Part shown: positions 19,091-28,659 of the stretch, piece by piece
Numbering within the stretch: the stretch's first letter is position 1
Layout of the letters: every line of letters begins with the position of its first letter
NCBI GenBank assembly: GCA_003331935.1
Contig: QOQE01000001.1
Coordinates: forward strand, 124,001-188,000
From: Alphaproteobacteria bacterium
GTDB taxonomy: Bacteria; Pseudomonadota; Alphaproteobacteria; Rhodobacterales; Rhodobacteraceae
Length of the DNA stretch: 64,000 nt
Direction: 5' to 3'
Position numbers and translations under genes: made by a program
The notes under the pieces: generated by a model
Told to the model about the DNA's origin: nothing
What the model saw: the letters and a program-made list of their open reading frames with translations, nothing else
Database searches by the model: none

Positions 19091-19417
19091 TTAATGAACT
19101 CTGTTACCAATATCAGCTTTATCGTCAGGTGCGATCAAAATAATATCACCATCATTTTTGCCATCAACTCCAAGTAGCAAGACTTCTGAAATAAATGGTC
19201 CAACTTGCTTAGGCTCGAGATTTGTCACAGCTATTACTAACTTTCCTATTAGCATTTGAGTTGTATATAGAGATGTGATCTGAGCAGATGAAGTCTTAAT
19301 CCCCAGTGCAGCTCCAAAATTTATCCATAGTTTATATGCTGGTTTTTTAGCTTCTGCAAAAGTTTCAGCTTTTACGATTTCTCCCACTCTCAATTCTATA
19401 TCAAAAAAATCTGGCAT
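19091..19417 (-). CDS. CsaA-like tRNA-binding domain protein
   Basis: Small OB-fold protein of 108 residues. It matches the CsaA/EMAP-like family: FFDIELRVGEIVKAETF at the start, KLWINFG, then the TNLEPKQVGPFISEVLLLG core. CsaA in Bacillus acts as an export-related chaperone and relatives bind tRNA; the function here is open. I use the ATG at 19417, which gives the family's usual N-terminus; the longer reading from a TTG at 19432 adds five residues. It is 14 bp ahead of the dehydrogenase and 45 bp after proC, on the same strand. Confidence 0.87.
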   Translation of the reverse strand: MPDFFDIELRVGEIVKAETFAEAKKPAYKLWINFGAALGIKTSSAQITSLYTTQMLIGKLVIAVTNLEPKQVGPFISEVLLLGVDGKNDGDIILIAPDDKADIGNRVH

Positions 19418-19462
19418 ACCTAAAAGTATCAAAATTTCAGATGTAAAGCATTAATAAAAAGG

Positions 19463-20287
19463 TTAAGCTTTACTTAATTCTTTTGATTTTTGCGCTGCAG
19501 CTTTTATGGCTGCTGAAAAAATTTTTTGCAGACCATTGTCCTTATTCATCATTACAGCCAATGCTTCATGTGTTGTTCCACCAGGACTGGTCACGTTTTC
19601 CCTCAATTTTTGGGGCCTCAATGATGAATTAACTATTAAACTTCCAGCACCATCGATCGTATGCTTTACCAATTTAAAAGCTTCATCGTAAGTTAGACCC
19701 AAATTTATACCAACCTCTGTCATCAACTCAGCAATCAGAAAAATGTAGGCAGGTCCCGAGCCTGAAATCGCCGTGACAGCGTCAAATTTATTCTCCTCAA
19801 CAAATTTTACAGTTTCTCCAAAAGCCTCTAATAATATAGCCAAATTCTCTGACTGTTCTGCCTCAACCATTCCATTTTCTTTAAATGCTGTTACCCCTTT
19901 AAGTATCTCTGCAGGTAAGTTAGGCATAATCCTTACAATCGACTCCTCCTTTCCAACTATAGCTTCGAGTCTATTGATTTTTATCCCTGCAAGCATTGAA
20001 ACGAAAGTAACGTTTTTTTTTGAAAGTGTTTTTAGCTTTAATCCAATTTCATCGAGAGTCTGGGGTTTTACTCCTATAAAGCAATAATCAAATAATACAT
20101 CTGTTTTGGTATTAATATTCAACCCGTCTTTTTTTTTCTCAAGTAGCCACTTGGAGGGTTTAGGGTCATCCACATAAATGTTTTGAGGTGATATTGATTT
20201 TTTTAACCACGCATCCAAGATTGCAGACGCCATCTTACCGCAACCAATAATTTTAATCCGTTTATTAATTTTCTTTTCTGCGGTCAC
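19463..20287 (-). CDS. proC: Pyrroline-5-carboxylate reductase
   Basis: Last step of proline synthesis, reducing pyrroline-5-carboxylate with NAD(P)H. The 274-residue product has the N-terminal Rossmann motif IIGCGKMASAIL (13-24), the middle IVRIMPNLPA segment and the C-terminal signature SGSGPAYIF with VTSPGGTTHEAL. GTG start with TAGGT 8 nt upstream, 10 bp after ybjN. In the run ubiK-ybjN-proC-csaA, shared with other alphaproteobacteria. Confidence 0.95.
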   Translation of the reverse strand: MTAEKKINKRIKIIGCGKMASAILDAWLKKSISPQNIYVDDPKPSKWLLEKKKDGLNINTKTDVLFDYCFIGVKPQTLDEIGLKLKTLSKKNVTFVSMLAGIKINRLEAIVGKEESIVRIMPNLPAEILKGVTAFKENGMVEAEQSENLAILLEAFGETVKFVEENKFDAVTAISGSGPAYIFLIAELMTEVGINLGLTYDEAFKLVKHTIDGAGSLIVNSSLRPQKLRENVTSPGGTTHEALAVMMNKDNGLQKIFSAAIKAAAQKSKELSKA

Positions 20288-20297
20288 TTATAAATAC

Positions 20298-20801
20298 CTA
20301 AGCATGACCTGCTATTTTTCCAAAAGCTGCTGACATAGCATCTTTTGGCATTACATCTCCCCAGCAGCTCTTTTGGAAAGTTGGATAAAATTTTTCCGTT
20401 GTTTCAACAGAAGATTTTATCCAATCTCTTAGTTCTGTATTCGAAATAATTAATTCGTCTGAAAATAATATGTTCGTATTGTAATTCATTAACTGTTCAC
20501 CACTATTGTAGGTAAAGCTACCATCAACACCACTGCTATTAACTAAATTGATAATTTCATAAAGCTTTACAAGCTTTTTTCTTGGTGGCATCATTTCAAA
20601 AGTACAAATCGTTGTAAAGAGTTTTCGCGATTCATTCCAGCTGGCACTGACAGTATACTTTTTCCAACCCCCGTCTATACTAACGATTATCTCATTATCG
20701 TCATCTCTAGCGAATTCCCAATTTTCCTCATGCGCGATTAGTTCCAACGCATCTATTGGATGCGTTTCATCTAAAAATATAATTGAGTTTTCTCGTGTCA
20801 T
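20298..20801 (-). CDS. YbjN domain protein
   Basis: Cytoplasmic alpha/beta protein of 167 residues, matching the YbjN (DUF1790) family: an N-terminal HPIDALELIAHEENWEF segment, a beta-sheet with YTVSASW and FTTICTFEM, then helices including LYEIINLVN. The C-terminal YPTFQKSCWGDVMPKDAM stretch is typical of alphaproteobacterial members. Function is unclear; E. coli YbjN affects motility and stress phenotypes. AGGAG precedes the ATG. Directly upstream of proC. Confidence 0.85.
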   Translation of the reverse strand: MTRENSIIFLDETHPIDALELIAHEENWEFARDDDNEIIVSIDGGWKKYTVSASWNESRKLFTTICTFEMMPPRKKLVKLYEIINLVNSSGVDGSFTYNSGEQLMNYNTNILFSDELIISNTELRDWIKSSVETTEKFYPTFQKSCWGDVMPKDAMSAAFGKIAGHA

Positions 20802-20827
20802 TGGGTTACTGCTCCTCTTTTTTTGTC

Positions 20828-20833
20828 AGTATA
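20828..20833 (-). promoter_or_regulatory. Possible -10 element before ybjN
   Basis: On the minus strand a TATACT hexamer sits 26 bases before the ybjN ATG, inside the 101 bp ubiK-ybjN spacer. No good -35 is seen at 16-18 bases. This spacer otherwise holds nothing I can name. Confidence 0.25.
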
Positions 20834-20902
20834 CCCACAAAATTTAGAAATCTCTACTACAATTAGACATTCCCGCCTCATATACGCTATATATTGTAAC
20901 TA

Positions 20903-21139
20903 TTAGCTTTTTAAATTTTTCTTTCTTTTTGTAGCTGGCTTACTTTTATTCCTTAATTCCTCCACGCTAAGCTTAAGTGCTTCAAATTCTTCTCTTGTTA
21001 CAAAGTCTCTATCAGCCAACCAGCCATCTAACCAGCTTTTAAAAACGTTCTCTGCTTCGTTTTTAGCTGAGTGCGCTGCGCCAAATGCATCCGCCATAAC
21101 TTTAGAAAGATTATCAATAAACGGGTTTTTAAGTTGCAT
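20903..21139 (-). CDS. ubiK: Accessory factor UbiK family protein (BMFP, DUF526)
   Basis: Short helical protein of 78 residues. An amphipathic N-terminal part (NPFIDNLSKVMADAFGAAHS) is followed by a C-terminal coiled coil (FVTREEFEALKLSVEELRNK) and a lysine-rich tail. Relatives in E. coli and Salmonella trimerise, bind membranes and help UbiJ in aerobic ubiquinone synthesis. No ubi genes lie nearby. ATG with AAAAGGAGAATCG ahead of it. Divergent from lgt, whose spacer carries a palindrome. Confidence 0.85.
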   Translation of the reverse strand: MQLKNPFIDNLSKVMADAFGAAHSAKNEAENVFKSWLDGWLADRDFVTREEFEALKLSVEELRNKSKPATKRKKNLKS

Positions 21140-21163
21140 CGATTCTCCTTTTGTTTTTTATAT

Positions 21164-21175
21164 TTTAACGTTAAA
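21164..21175. promoter_or_regulatory. 12-bp perfect palindrome between ubiK and lgt
   Basis: TTTAACGTTAAA lies in the 63 bp divergent spacer, 6 bases before a perfect TATAAT (21182-21187) that could serve lgt. Its position suits an operator, but a short AT-rich palindrome can arise by chance. Confidence 0.3.
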
Positions 21176-21202
21176 CAAAAATATAATTAGATTTTTATTT
21201 TT

Positions 21203-22108
21203 TTGGAGGAAAAAATCTTTCAATATCCAAATATAAGTGAAACCGCCTTTTCCATAAATTTATTAGGTTTTAATCTTAACATTCAATGGTATGGGTTATC
21301 TTATATAGCCGGCATACTTTTAGCCTGGCTTTTAATGGCAAAGCTCGTGCAAAATAAAGATCTATGGTTTACCGGCAAGAGTATCATTGAAAGAAGTGAG
21401 GTAGATGATCTAATAACCTACATGATTGTGGGAATCATTATCGGGGGCCGGTTAGGGTATTGCTTGTTCTACGCACCTTCATATTATTTTGATAATCCCA
21501 TTAGAACTATATATGTATGGGAAGGGGGCATGTCATTTCATGGAGGTTTTTTAGGGGTATTAATATCTGGGATTCTATTTGGCATTAGAAAAAAAGTCAG
21601 CTTGATGTCTTTAGGTGACTTGATTGCATTTGCATCGCCTCCAGGATTATTTTTTGGAAGAATTGCAAATTTTATTAATGGAGAGCTCTGGGGCAAACCA
21701 ACAAACTCGACATTTGGAATTCAGTTTACAAAAGGTCAGGGGCAATACTGTCCAAGCTCAAATGACATACCCTGCTTCAGGCATCCGTCACAATTGTATG
21801 AAGCGTTCTTTGAGGGTATTGTATTAATGTTGATTCTTTATTATCTCGTTTTTTTCAGAAAAGCGCTTAAAATACCTGGGATCATTTTTGGCTCTTTTTT
21901 GCTTGGATATGGAGTCATAAGGTTTTCAATTGAATTCCTAAGAGAGCCTGACGCTTTTTTTATCACGAATGAAAATCCGTATGGATATGTTATTGAGTTT
22001 TTCCCAGGTATAGGAATATCAATGGGACAACTTCTAACAATTCCAATGATTATTTTTGGGCTTTTAATGATTTTTGTGGTGACCAAGCGAAATTTTGATG
22101 CAAATTGA
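21203..22108 (+). CDS. lgt: Prolipoprotein diacylglyceryl transferase
   Basis: Inner-membrane enzyme that moves diacylglycerol from phosphatidylglycerol to the lipobox cysteine of prolipoproteins. About seven membrane helices. Signature residues are HGG in GGMSFHGGFLG (about 108-118) and FFGRIANFINGELWGKPT (about 150-166). Length is normal. The start is odd: the in-frame TTG at 21203 has no ribosome site. A strong GGAGG (21205-21209) lies inside that reading, 5 bases before an ATC codon (21215) that would give IFQYPNIS, the family's normal beginning. Heads a tight operon with midA, pgeF, trxB, purE and purK. Confidence 0.95.
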   Translation: MEEKIFQYPNISETAFSINLLGFNLNIQWYGLSYIAGILLAWLLMAKLVQNKDLWFTGKSIIERSEVDDLITYMIVGIIIGGRLGYCLFYAPSYYFDNPIRTIYVWEGGMSFHGGFLGVLISGILFGIRKKVSLMSLGDLIAFASPPGLFFGRIANFINGELWGKPTNSTFGIQFTKGQGQYCPSSNDIPCFRHPSQLYEAFFEGIVLMLILYYLVFFRKALKIPGIIFGSFLLGYGVIRFSIEFLREPDAFFITNENPYGYVIEFFPGIGISMGQLLTIPMIIFGLLMIFVVTKRNFDAN

Positions 22109-23156
22109 AACAAAGATAAAAGATTTAATCAAAAAAAGTGGTCCAATAAGCCTGTCCCGATATATGGAAATATGCCTATGGGATGACGAAAACGGGTATT
22201 ACACCTCCAATCAAGTATTAGGGAGACATGGTGATTTCATCACATCTCCAGAAATCTCTCAAACATTTGGTGAGCTTATAGGGCTATGGGCATTGAGTTT
22301 TTACCAGAAATTCATAGATAATAAACGTTTATGTATAACAGAGCTTGGATCTGGGAGAGGAACGCTGCTGAGGGACGCTATTAGAACTATTTGTATGGTT
22401 AGCAAAAATAAAGTTGACCTTGAGATAACAATTTTGGAAAAATCTGAGAGATTAATAGCTCTACAGAAAGAAAATCTCAAAAATAAAAATATCAAATGGA
22501 TATCTGATATTAAAGGCTTGAGTTTTGAACCACAAATAATTATTGCGAATGAATTTTTTGATGCCCTTCCTATAAACCAATACGTAAGAAATAACAAAGG
22601 CTGGTACGAAAAAAAAATAACGACAAAAAATGGTAAACTCTGTTTCACTCTAGGTAATAAAATCTGGGTGCCTAGTAACAGTATTTTTTCAAATTTCAAA
22701 ATAGGGGATACACTAGAGCATTCCGAACAGACCATCTCGATTTTTTCAAATATTTGCAATCATTTAATGCGATATGATGGTGTTTTGCTAGTGGTCGATT
22801 ATGGAAATATTTCAGGTATTGGGGACACCCTTCAAGCAGTAAGCGACCATAAATTTAGTAGTATTTTGGAAAAACCAGGGAAAAGTGATTTAACCTCGCA
22901 CGTTAATTTCAAGCTCCTAAAAGAAATAGCCATTAAAAAAAATTTGTATGTTTCGCCAGTCAAAGAGCAGCAAAACTTTCTTCTGGAGCTTGGAATAAAG
23001 GAACGCTTAAAAAGCTTAACCAAAAATGTCAGCTCGACCATAGCAGAAAGAGTCGAAACCGAAGTAAAGAGACTAATTGATCCTGACAAAATGGGTTCCC
23101 TTTTTAAAGTTATTGCGATAACAAAAACAAAAAGACATCTAGAAGGCCTGAACTAG
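22098..23156 (+). CDS. Class I SAM-dependent methyltransferase, MidA/NDUFAF7 family (DUF185)
   Basis: Methyltransferase of 352 residues. The family includes mitochondrial NDUFAF7, which methylates an arginine in complex I subunit NDUFS2, so a role in Nuo maturation is plausible. Visible are GPISLSRYMEICLWDDENGYY (family N-terminus), GDFITSPEISQTFGELIG, the SAM-binding TELGSGRGTLLRD (about 75-87), NEFFDALPINQY and VDYGN. I choose the ATG at 22098 over the adjacent TTG at 22095. It overlaps the end of lgt by 11 bases. The lgt-DUF185-pgeF order is common in alphaproteobacteria. Confidence 0.92.
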   Translation: MQIETKIKDLIKKSGPISLSRYMEICLWDDENGYYTSNQVLGRHGDFITSPEISQTFGELIGLWALSFYQKFIDNKRLCITELGSGRGTLLRDAIRTICMVSKNKVDLEITILEKSERLIALQKENLKNKNIKWISDIKGLSFEPQIIIANEFFDALPINQYVRNNKGWYEKKITTKNGKLCFTLGNKIWVPSNSIFSNFKIGDTLEHSEQTISIFSNICNHLMRYDGVLLVVDYGNISGIGDTLQAVSDHKFSSILEKPGKSDLTSHVNFKLLKEIAIKKNLYVSPVKEQQNFLLELGIKERLKSLTKNVSSTIAERVETEVKRLIDPDKMGSLFKVIAITKTKRHLEGLN

Positions 23157-23157
23157 T

Positions 23158-23919
23158 ATGGTTAATATGTTCAAAAGTAAAAACTTGCAATCTGTTAAGC
23201 ATGGTTTTTTTAGTAGACTTGGTGGAGTCTCTACGGGCTTATATTCAAGTTTGAACTTGTCGGAGAAAACAACCGATAGCAAGGCTAATATTTTTGCAAA
23301 TAGGGCGTTAGTTATGGATGAGCTGGATATTTCGAGTCAAAAAGTTTTCTTTCCAAACCAACAACATACAAGCAATGTGGTACTCATTGATAAGACAACT
23401 GACTTTAATACAGTAAGTCGTAAACCGGTAGATGCCGTAATTACCAATCTAAAGGGTACTGGGGTCGGAATACTTACCGCTGACTGCTCTCCTATCTTGG
23501 CTCATGAAAGCGAAAGCGGTTATATCTTGGCTATTCACGCAGGTTGGAAAGGAGCTCTTGCAGGAATTTGTGAAAATGCCTTAAATTCTCTTAAAGATCT
23601 TGGCGTCGATATAAAGAAAATTTCAGTTGCGATTGGTCCAACAATTTCCACTAAGTGCTATGAAGTAAAGTTAGACTTTATTGAAGCCTTTATAAGGACT
23701 AATCCATATTTCGAAAACTTTTTTTTCAAAGAAGATGGTACTTATTTTTTTGATCTTACTTTATTTATCGAAAGTAGATTCAATCTGTTTGGAGTTTATG
23801 ATATACATAATCTTGGTCTGTGTACATATGGAAATCCTGAATTATTTTTTTCAAATAGAAGGGCCTATCATAAATCTGAGAGAGACTTTGGTCGAATGGC
23901 TTCAATAATTTGTTTGTAA
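23158..23919 (+). CDS. pgeF: Laccase-domain protein PgeF/YfiH
   Basis: Family formerly called multicopper polyphenol oxidase. Members act as peptidoglycan editing factor (YfiH in E. coli) or purine nucleoside phosphorylase (FAMIN-like). The zinc/catalytic set is complete: H70 (FPNQQHTS), C110 (LTADCSPIL) and H127 (AIHAGWKGAL). The 253-residue length is normal and the C-terminus has SNRRAYHKSERDFGRMA. ATG one base after midA stops. In a neighbourhood with lgt, an envelope role fits, but that is inference. Confidence 0.92.
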   Translation: MVNMFKSKNLQSVKHGFFSRLGGVSTGLYSSLNLSEKTTDSKANIFANRALVMDELDISSQKVFFPNQQHTSNVVLIDKTTDFNTVSRKPVDAVITNLKGTGVGILTADCSPILAHESESGYILAIHAGWKGALAGICENALNSLKDLGVDIKKISVAIGPTISTKCYEVKLDFIEAFIRTNPYFENFFFKEDGTYFFDLTLFIESRFNLFGVYDIHNLGLCTYGNPELFFSNRRAYHKSERDFGRMASIICL

Positions 23920-23943
23920 CCTATGAAAAAAATTGAGGATAAT

Positions 23944-24891
23944 ATGTCTCCAAAAAAAAGTAAACTTTTAATAATTGGTTCAGGTCCAGCTGGCTATACG
24001 GCCGCAGTGTATGCTTCGCGCGCGATGTTATCACCAATTCTCTTTCAGGGAATACAGCCAGGTGGACAGCTTACAATAACTACAGAGGTTGAGAATTGGC
24101 CAGGAGAAAAAGAAATACTTGGGCCAGACTTAATGAAAAATATGGAAGACCATGCGCGTAATCTGGGATGTGAAATAATTTCCGAACATGTTTCAAAAGT
24201 AAATCTTACAGAACGACCCTTCTTTGTTGAAACGGATAGTGGTGCACAATATTTGACAGAGTCAGTAATTTTAGCGACAGGGGCACAAGCAAACTGGCTA
24301 GGACTCGATAATGAAGAAAAATATAAAGGCTTTGGCGTTTCGGCGTGTGCAACATGTGATGGTTTTTTCTATAGAGATAAGATAGTTGCGGTAATAGGTG
24401 GAGGAAATATGGCTGTTGAAGAGGCAATATTTCTAACAAAGTTCGCCTCGAAAGTTTATTTAATCCATAGAAGAGATGAGCTAAGGGCAGAAAAAATCTT
24501 ACAAAAACGTCTCTTTGAAAATGAAAAAATAGAAGTCATGTGGAATAAGCAAGTAACGGACGTATTGGGGGAAGATAACCCTCTAGGAGTGACCGGAATT
24601 CAGATAAAAGACACGTTAAGCAACCAATTATCTGAAATAGCTTGCTCAGGAGTCTTTGTAGCAATCGGGCATTCCCCATCATCAAATCTTATTAAGAATC
24701 AGCTAAAGACTTTTGATACTGGTTATGTGTCTACTGTTCCTGGAACTACAAAAACTTCTATTCCTGGAGTTTTCGCGGCTGGAGATTTAGTGGATAATGT
24801 TTACAGGCAAGCGGTAACTTCTGCTGCGATGGGATGTATGGCCGCTTTAGATGCTGAAAAATACCTCAGTGGTATCAACAATGAAAGTTGA
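23944..24891 (+). CDS. trxB: Thioredoxin-disulfide reductase
   Basis: FAD enzyme that passes electrons from NADPH to thioredoxin. With the ATG at 23944, which has TTGAGGA at good spacing, the product is 315 residues. It has the FAD site IIGSGPAGYTAA (10-21), redox cysteines C135 and C138 (ACATCDGFFY), the NADPH site GGGNMAVEEA and the C-terminal FAD segment GVFAAGDLVD. An upstream ATG at 23923 would add seven residues. It overlaps purE by 11 bases within the lgt operon. Confidence 0.95.
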   Translation: MSPKKSKLLIIGSGPAGYTAAVYASRAMLSPILFQGIQPGGQLTITTEVENWPGEKEILGPDLMKNMEDHARNLGCEIISEHVSKVNLTERPFFVETDSGAQYLTESVILATGAQANWLGLDNEEKYKGFGVSACATCDGFFYRDKIVAVIGGGNMAVEEAIFLTKFASKVYLIHRRDELRAEKILQKRLFENEKIEVMWNKQVTDVLGEDNPLGVTGIQIKDTLSNQLSEIACSGVFVAIGHSPSSNLIKNQLKTFDTGYVSTVPGTTKTSIPGVFAAGDLVDNVYRQAVTSAAMGCMAALDAEKYLSGINNES

Positions 24892-25372
24892 GAAAGGCAT
24901 CCAAATATCCGTAGTGATGGGAAGCCAATCAGATTGGCAAACCATGCAAGAGGCATGCGATTTATTGGAAAAGCTTGACGTTTCTTTCGAAAAGAAAATA
25001 GTATCTGCGCACAGAACTCCAGACAGGTTGTATGATTACGCTAATTCGTTAAGGAAACGAAGAGTAAAAGTTGTGATTGCTGGTGCTGGAGGCGCAGCAC
25101 ATCTACCGGGAATGATTGCTTCAAAAACTAATATCCCAGTAATCGGAGTACCTATAAGCGCGACCGACCTTAGAGGAGTTGATAGTCTTTATTCAATAGT
25201 ACAAATGCCGAGAGGTTACCCAGTTGCAACTATGGCAATTGGTGCACCAGGCGCTTTCAACGCTGCCATCTTTGCTATACAGATTTTAGCACTTTCTGAT
25301 AAGATCATTAGCCAGAAAATTCAAGATTGGCGTAATGATATAACAACCAGAGTAAAAGATGCGCCTGAATAA
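24881..25372 (+). CDS. purE: N5-carboxyaminoimidazole ribonucleotide mutase
   Basis: Moves the carboxylate of N5-CAIR to give CAIR in purine synthesis. It is 163 residues from the ATG at 24881, matching class I PurE length. It has the phosphate-binding GSQSDW segment near residue 14, the catalytic SAHRTP, and AGAGGAAHLPGM. Starts inside the trxB 3' end and overlaps purK by 14 bases, so the two consecutive-step enzymes are translationally coupled. Confidence 0.95.
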   Translation: MKVEKGIQISVVMGSQSDWQTMQEACDLLEKLDVSFEKKIVSAHRTPDRLYDYANSLRKRRVKVVIAGAGGAAHLPGMIASKTNIPVIGVPISATDLRGVDSLYSIVQMPRGYPVATMAIGAPGAFNAAIFAIQILALSDKIISQKIQDWRNDITTRVKDAPE

Positions 25373-26414
25373 GACTATTGGCATTCTCGGCGGAGGACAA
25401 TTAGCGAAAATGCTTGCGATAGCTGCAGCTAACTTAGGTTTTAATATAAATATATATTGTCCTGATAGAGACTGTCCTGCAGCACAAGTGGCTAGCAAAG
25501 TGATATTTGGTAACTATGACGACTCTGACAACCTAGTCGCTTTTGCAAAAAATGTAGATATTCTAACCTATGAATTTGAAAACATAGATACAAAAGCATT
25601 AGAAGAATTAGATCAGCAAGTTGAGATAAGACCTTCTATAAAAGCACTTAAAATCTCACAGGATCGCTATACTGAAAAAAGTTATCTTAATTCTTTAGGG
25701 ATTAAAACTACACAATTTTACAAAATTGATTCGGTTGCTGATATAGAAAAACTTCTAAATAGACTTAAGAAACCAATTCTTATAAAGACACGTAGGCTAG
25801 GTTACGATGGGAAGGGACAAGTTTTAATCAAAAATCAAGATGACATAAACAAATATTTTCTTGGGAAGAGCCTTGCTCCATCCATAGCTGAGGAAGTAAT
25901 AAGTTTTGATAGGGAATTATCCATAATAATAGTACGAGATAAAAAAGGAAACATTAAAGCTTTTGAACCTGGAGAAAATGTGCATGAACATGGAATTTTG
26001 CTAACTACAACACTACCCACTTCAACGAGTGAAGTGCTTAAAAATAACGCTACTATCATCGCAAAAAAAATAGTGAACGATCTAGGTTATATCGGAGTTA
26101 TGGGAGTAGAATTTTTTTTAAAAGAACAAGGACTTTATGTTAATGAAATCGCACCAAGAGTACATAACTCTGGGCATTGGACGATGGATGGCAGTTACTC
26201 CAGCCAATTTCAGCAACACATCCGGGCAATTATGGACTTGCCCCTGCTATCAACCGAGAGACATTCTGACGTTATAATGTATAACTTAATTGGAACAGTA
26301 ACTAGCAATCTCGTAAACAATGAATTAGCAAAAGTTTATATCTATGGAAAGAAAGATGTACTTCCTGGAAGAAAAATGGGTCATGTAAATTTAATAAAAA
26401 AAAAGGGGAGCTGA
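25359..26414 (+). CDS. purK: N5-carboxyaminoimidazole ribonucleotide synthase
   Basis: ATP-grasp enzyme that carboxylates AIR with bicarbonate, feeding PurE. The 351-residue product begins with the ATP-grasp N-domain (IGILGGGQLAKM), has KTRRLGYDGKGQ in the ATP lid and metal-binding NEIAPRVHNSGHWT near residue 265. Start overlaps purE. The last codons (KKKGS and the TGA) are part of the stem-loop of the transcription terminator, so coding and terminator overlap. Last gene of the lgt operon. Confidence 0.95.
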   Translation: MRLNKTIGILGGGQLAKMLAIAAANLGFNINIYCPDRDCPAAQVASKVIFGNYDDSDNLVAFAKNVDILTYEFENIDTKALEELDQQVEIRPSIKALKISQDRYTEKSYLNSLGIKTTQFYKIDSVADIEKLLNRLKKPILIKTRRLGYDGKGQVLIKNQDDINKYFLGKSLAPSIAEEVISFDRELSIIIVRDKKGNIKAFEPGENVHEHGILLTTTLPTSTSEVLKNNATIIAKKIVNDLGYIGVMGVEFFLKEQGLYVNEIAPRVHNSGHWTMDGSYSSQFQQHIRAIMDLPLLSTERHSDVIMYNLIGTVTSNLVNNELAKVYIYGKKDVLPGRKMGHVNLIKKKGS

Positions 26415-26426
26415 ACTCCCCTTTTT
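26400..26426. terminator. Bidirectional intrinsic terminator between purK and groL
   Basis: Perfect 11-bp inverted repeat: AAAAAGGGGAG (26400-26410), five-base loop, CTCCCCTTTTT (26416-26426). On plus it ends in five T; on minus the GC stem is followed by about nine T. The purK stop codon (26412-26414) lies in the loop, and groL stops 22 bases away on the other side, so one hairpin serves both convergent units. Confidence 0.88.
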
Positions 26427-26448
26427 CAATAGTGACATTTTCTAAAGC

Positions 26449-28128
<1,680 letters not shown>

Positions 28129-28140
28129 TTAAAAAATTTC

Positions 28141-28428
28141 TTAGGAAATTAATCCCAAAATATCACTTTCCTTCATGATGAGTAATTCCTCACCATCGAT
28201 CTTTACTTCAGTTCCTGACCATTTGCCGAATAAGATCTTGTCGCCTGATTTCAATTCCATCGGAATTAATTTTCCCGCATCATCTCTAGCACCGGCGCCA
28301 ACTGATACAACCTCACCTTCTGCAGGTTTTTCTTGTGCAGAGTCAGGGATGATTAGTCCACCAGATGTTTTGTCTTCACTATCAACTCTACGAACCACAA
28401 CACGGTCGTGCAAAGGTTTAAAAGCCAT
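28141..28428 (-). CDS. groS: 10 kDa co-chaperonin GroES
   Basis: Heptameric lid of the GroEL chamber. It is 95 residues from the ATG at 28428, which has AGGAG upstream; an earlier start adds five unlikely residues. [16 protein letters not shown], the mobile loop with [10 protein letters not shown] (about 20-32) and the [22 protein letters not shown]-terminus are all typical. First gene of the groES-groEL operon. Confidence 0.98.
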   Translation of the reverse strand: MAFKPLHDRVVVRRVDSEDKTSGGLIIPDSAQEKPAEGEVVSVGAGARDDAGKLIPMELKSGDKILFGKWSGTEVKIDGEELLIMKESDILGLIS

Positions 28429-28504
28429 TAAGAATCTCCTCATATAAAATATAAAACAAGGGTATGTTAACCTCTAGAAGAGTGACATCCCCACCTTGCG
28501 GTCT

Positions 28505-28532
28505 TATTTATGCAAGATTTCTTGCTTGTCAA
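28505..28532 (-). promoter_or_regulatory. Probable groES promoter with an inverted repeat in its spacer
   Basis: On the minus strand: consensus -35 TTGACA (complement of 28527-28532), 16 bases, then a weaker TAAATA (28505-28510). The spacer is almost wholly filled by the inverted repeat GCAAGA-TT-TCTTGC (28512-28525). No CIRCE element is seen anywhere in the 231 bp between groS and the HAD gene. An RpoH-type promoter with the usual CCCCAT box is not evident either. Regulation by a protein bound to the repeat is inference. Confidence 0.45.
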
Positions 28533-28659
28533 TATCTCTAATCAATTTTTTTCAAATTTTTTTCAAATTTTATGAGATTGAGGTTCTTGCATTTTCTATT
28601 TTTATATTTTATGACCTCAAAAGGAAAAATTTGGCGCTCAATTTGAAAGTTCAGTTCCT

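Noticed and set aside
28444-28659. CIRCE element before groES
   Set aside because: I looked for TTAGCACTC-N9-GAGTGCTAA on both strands and did not find it. The CTCTAGAAGAG stretch near 28471 is not a match.
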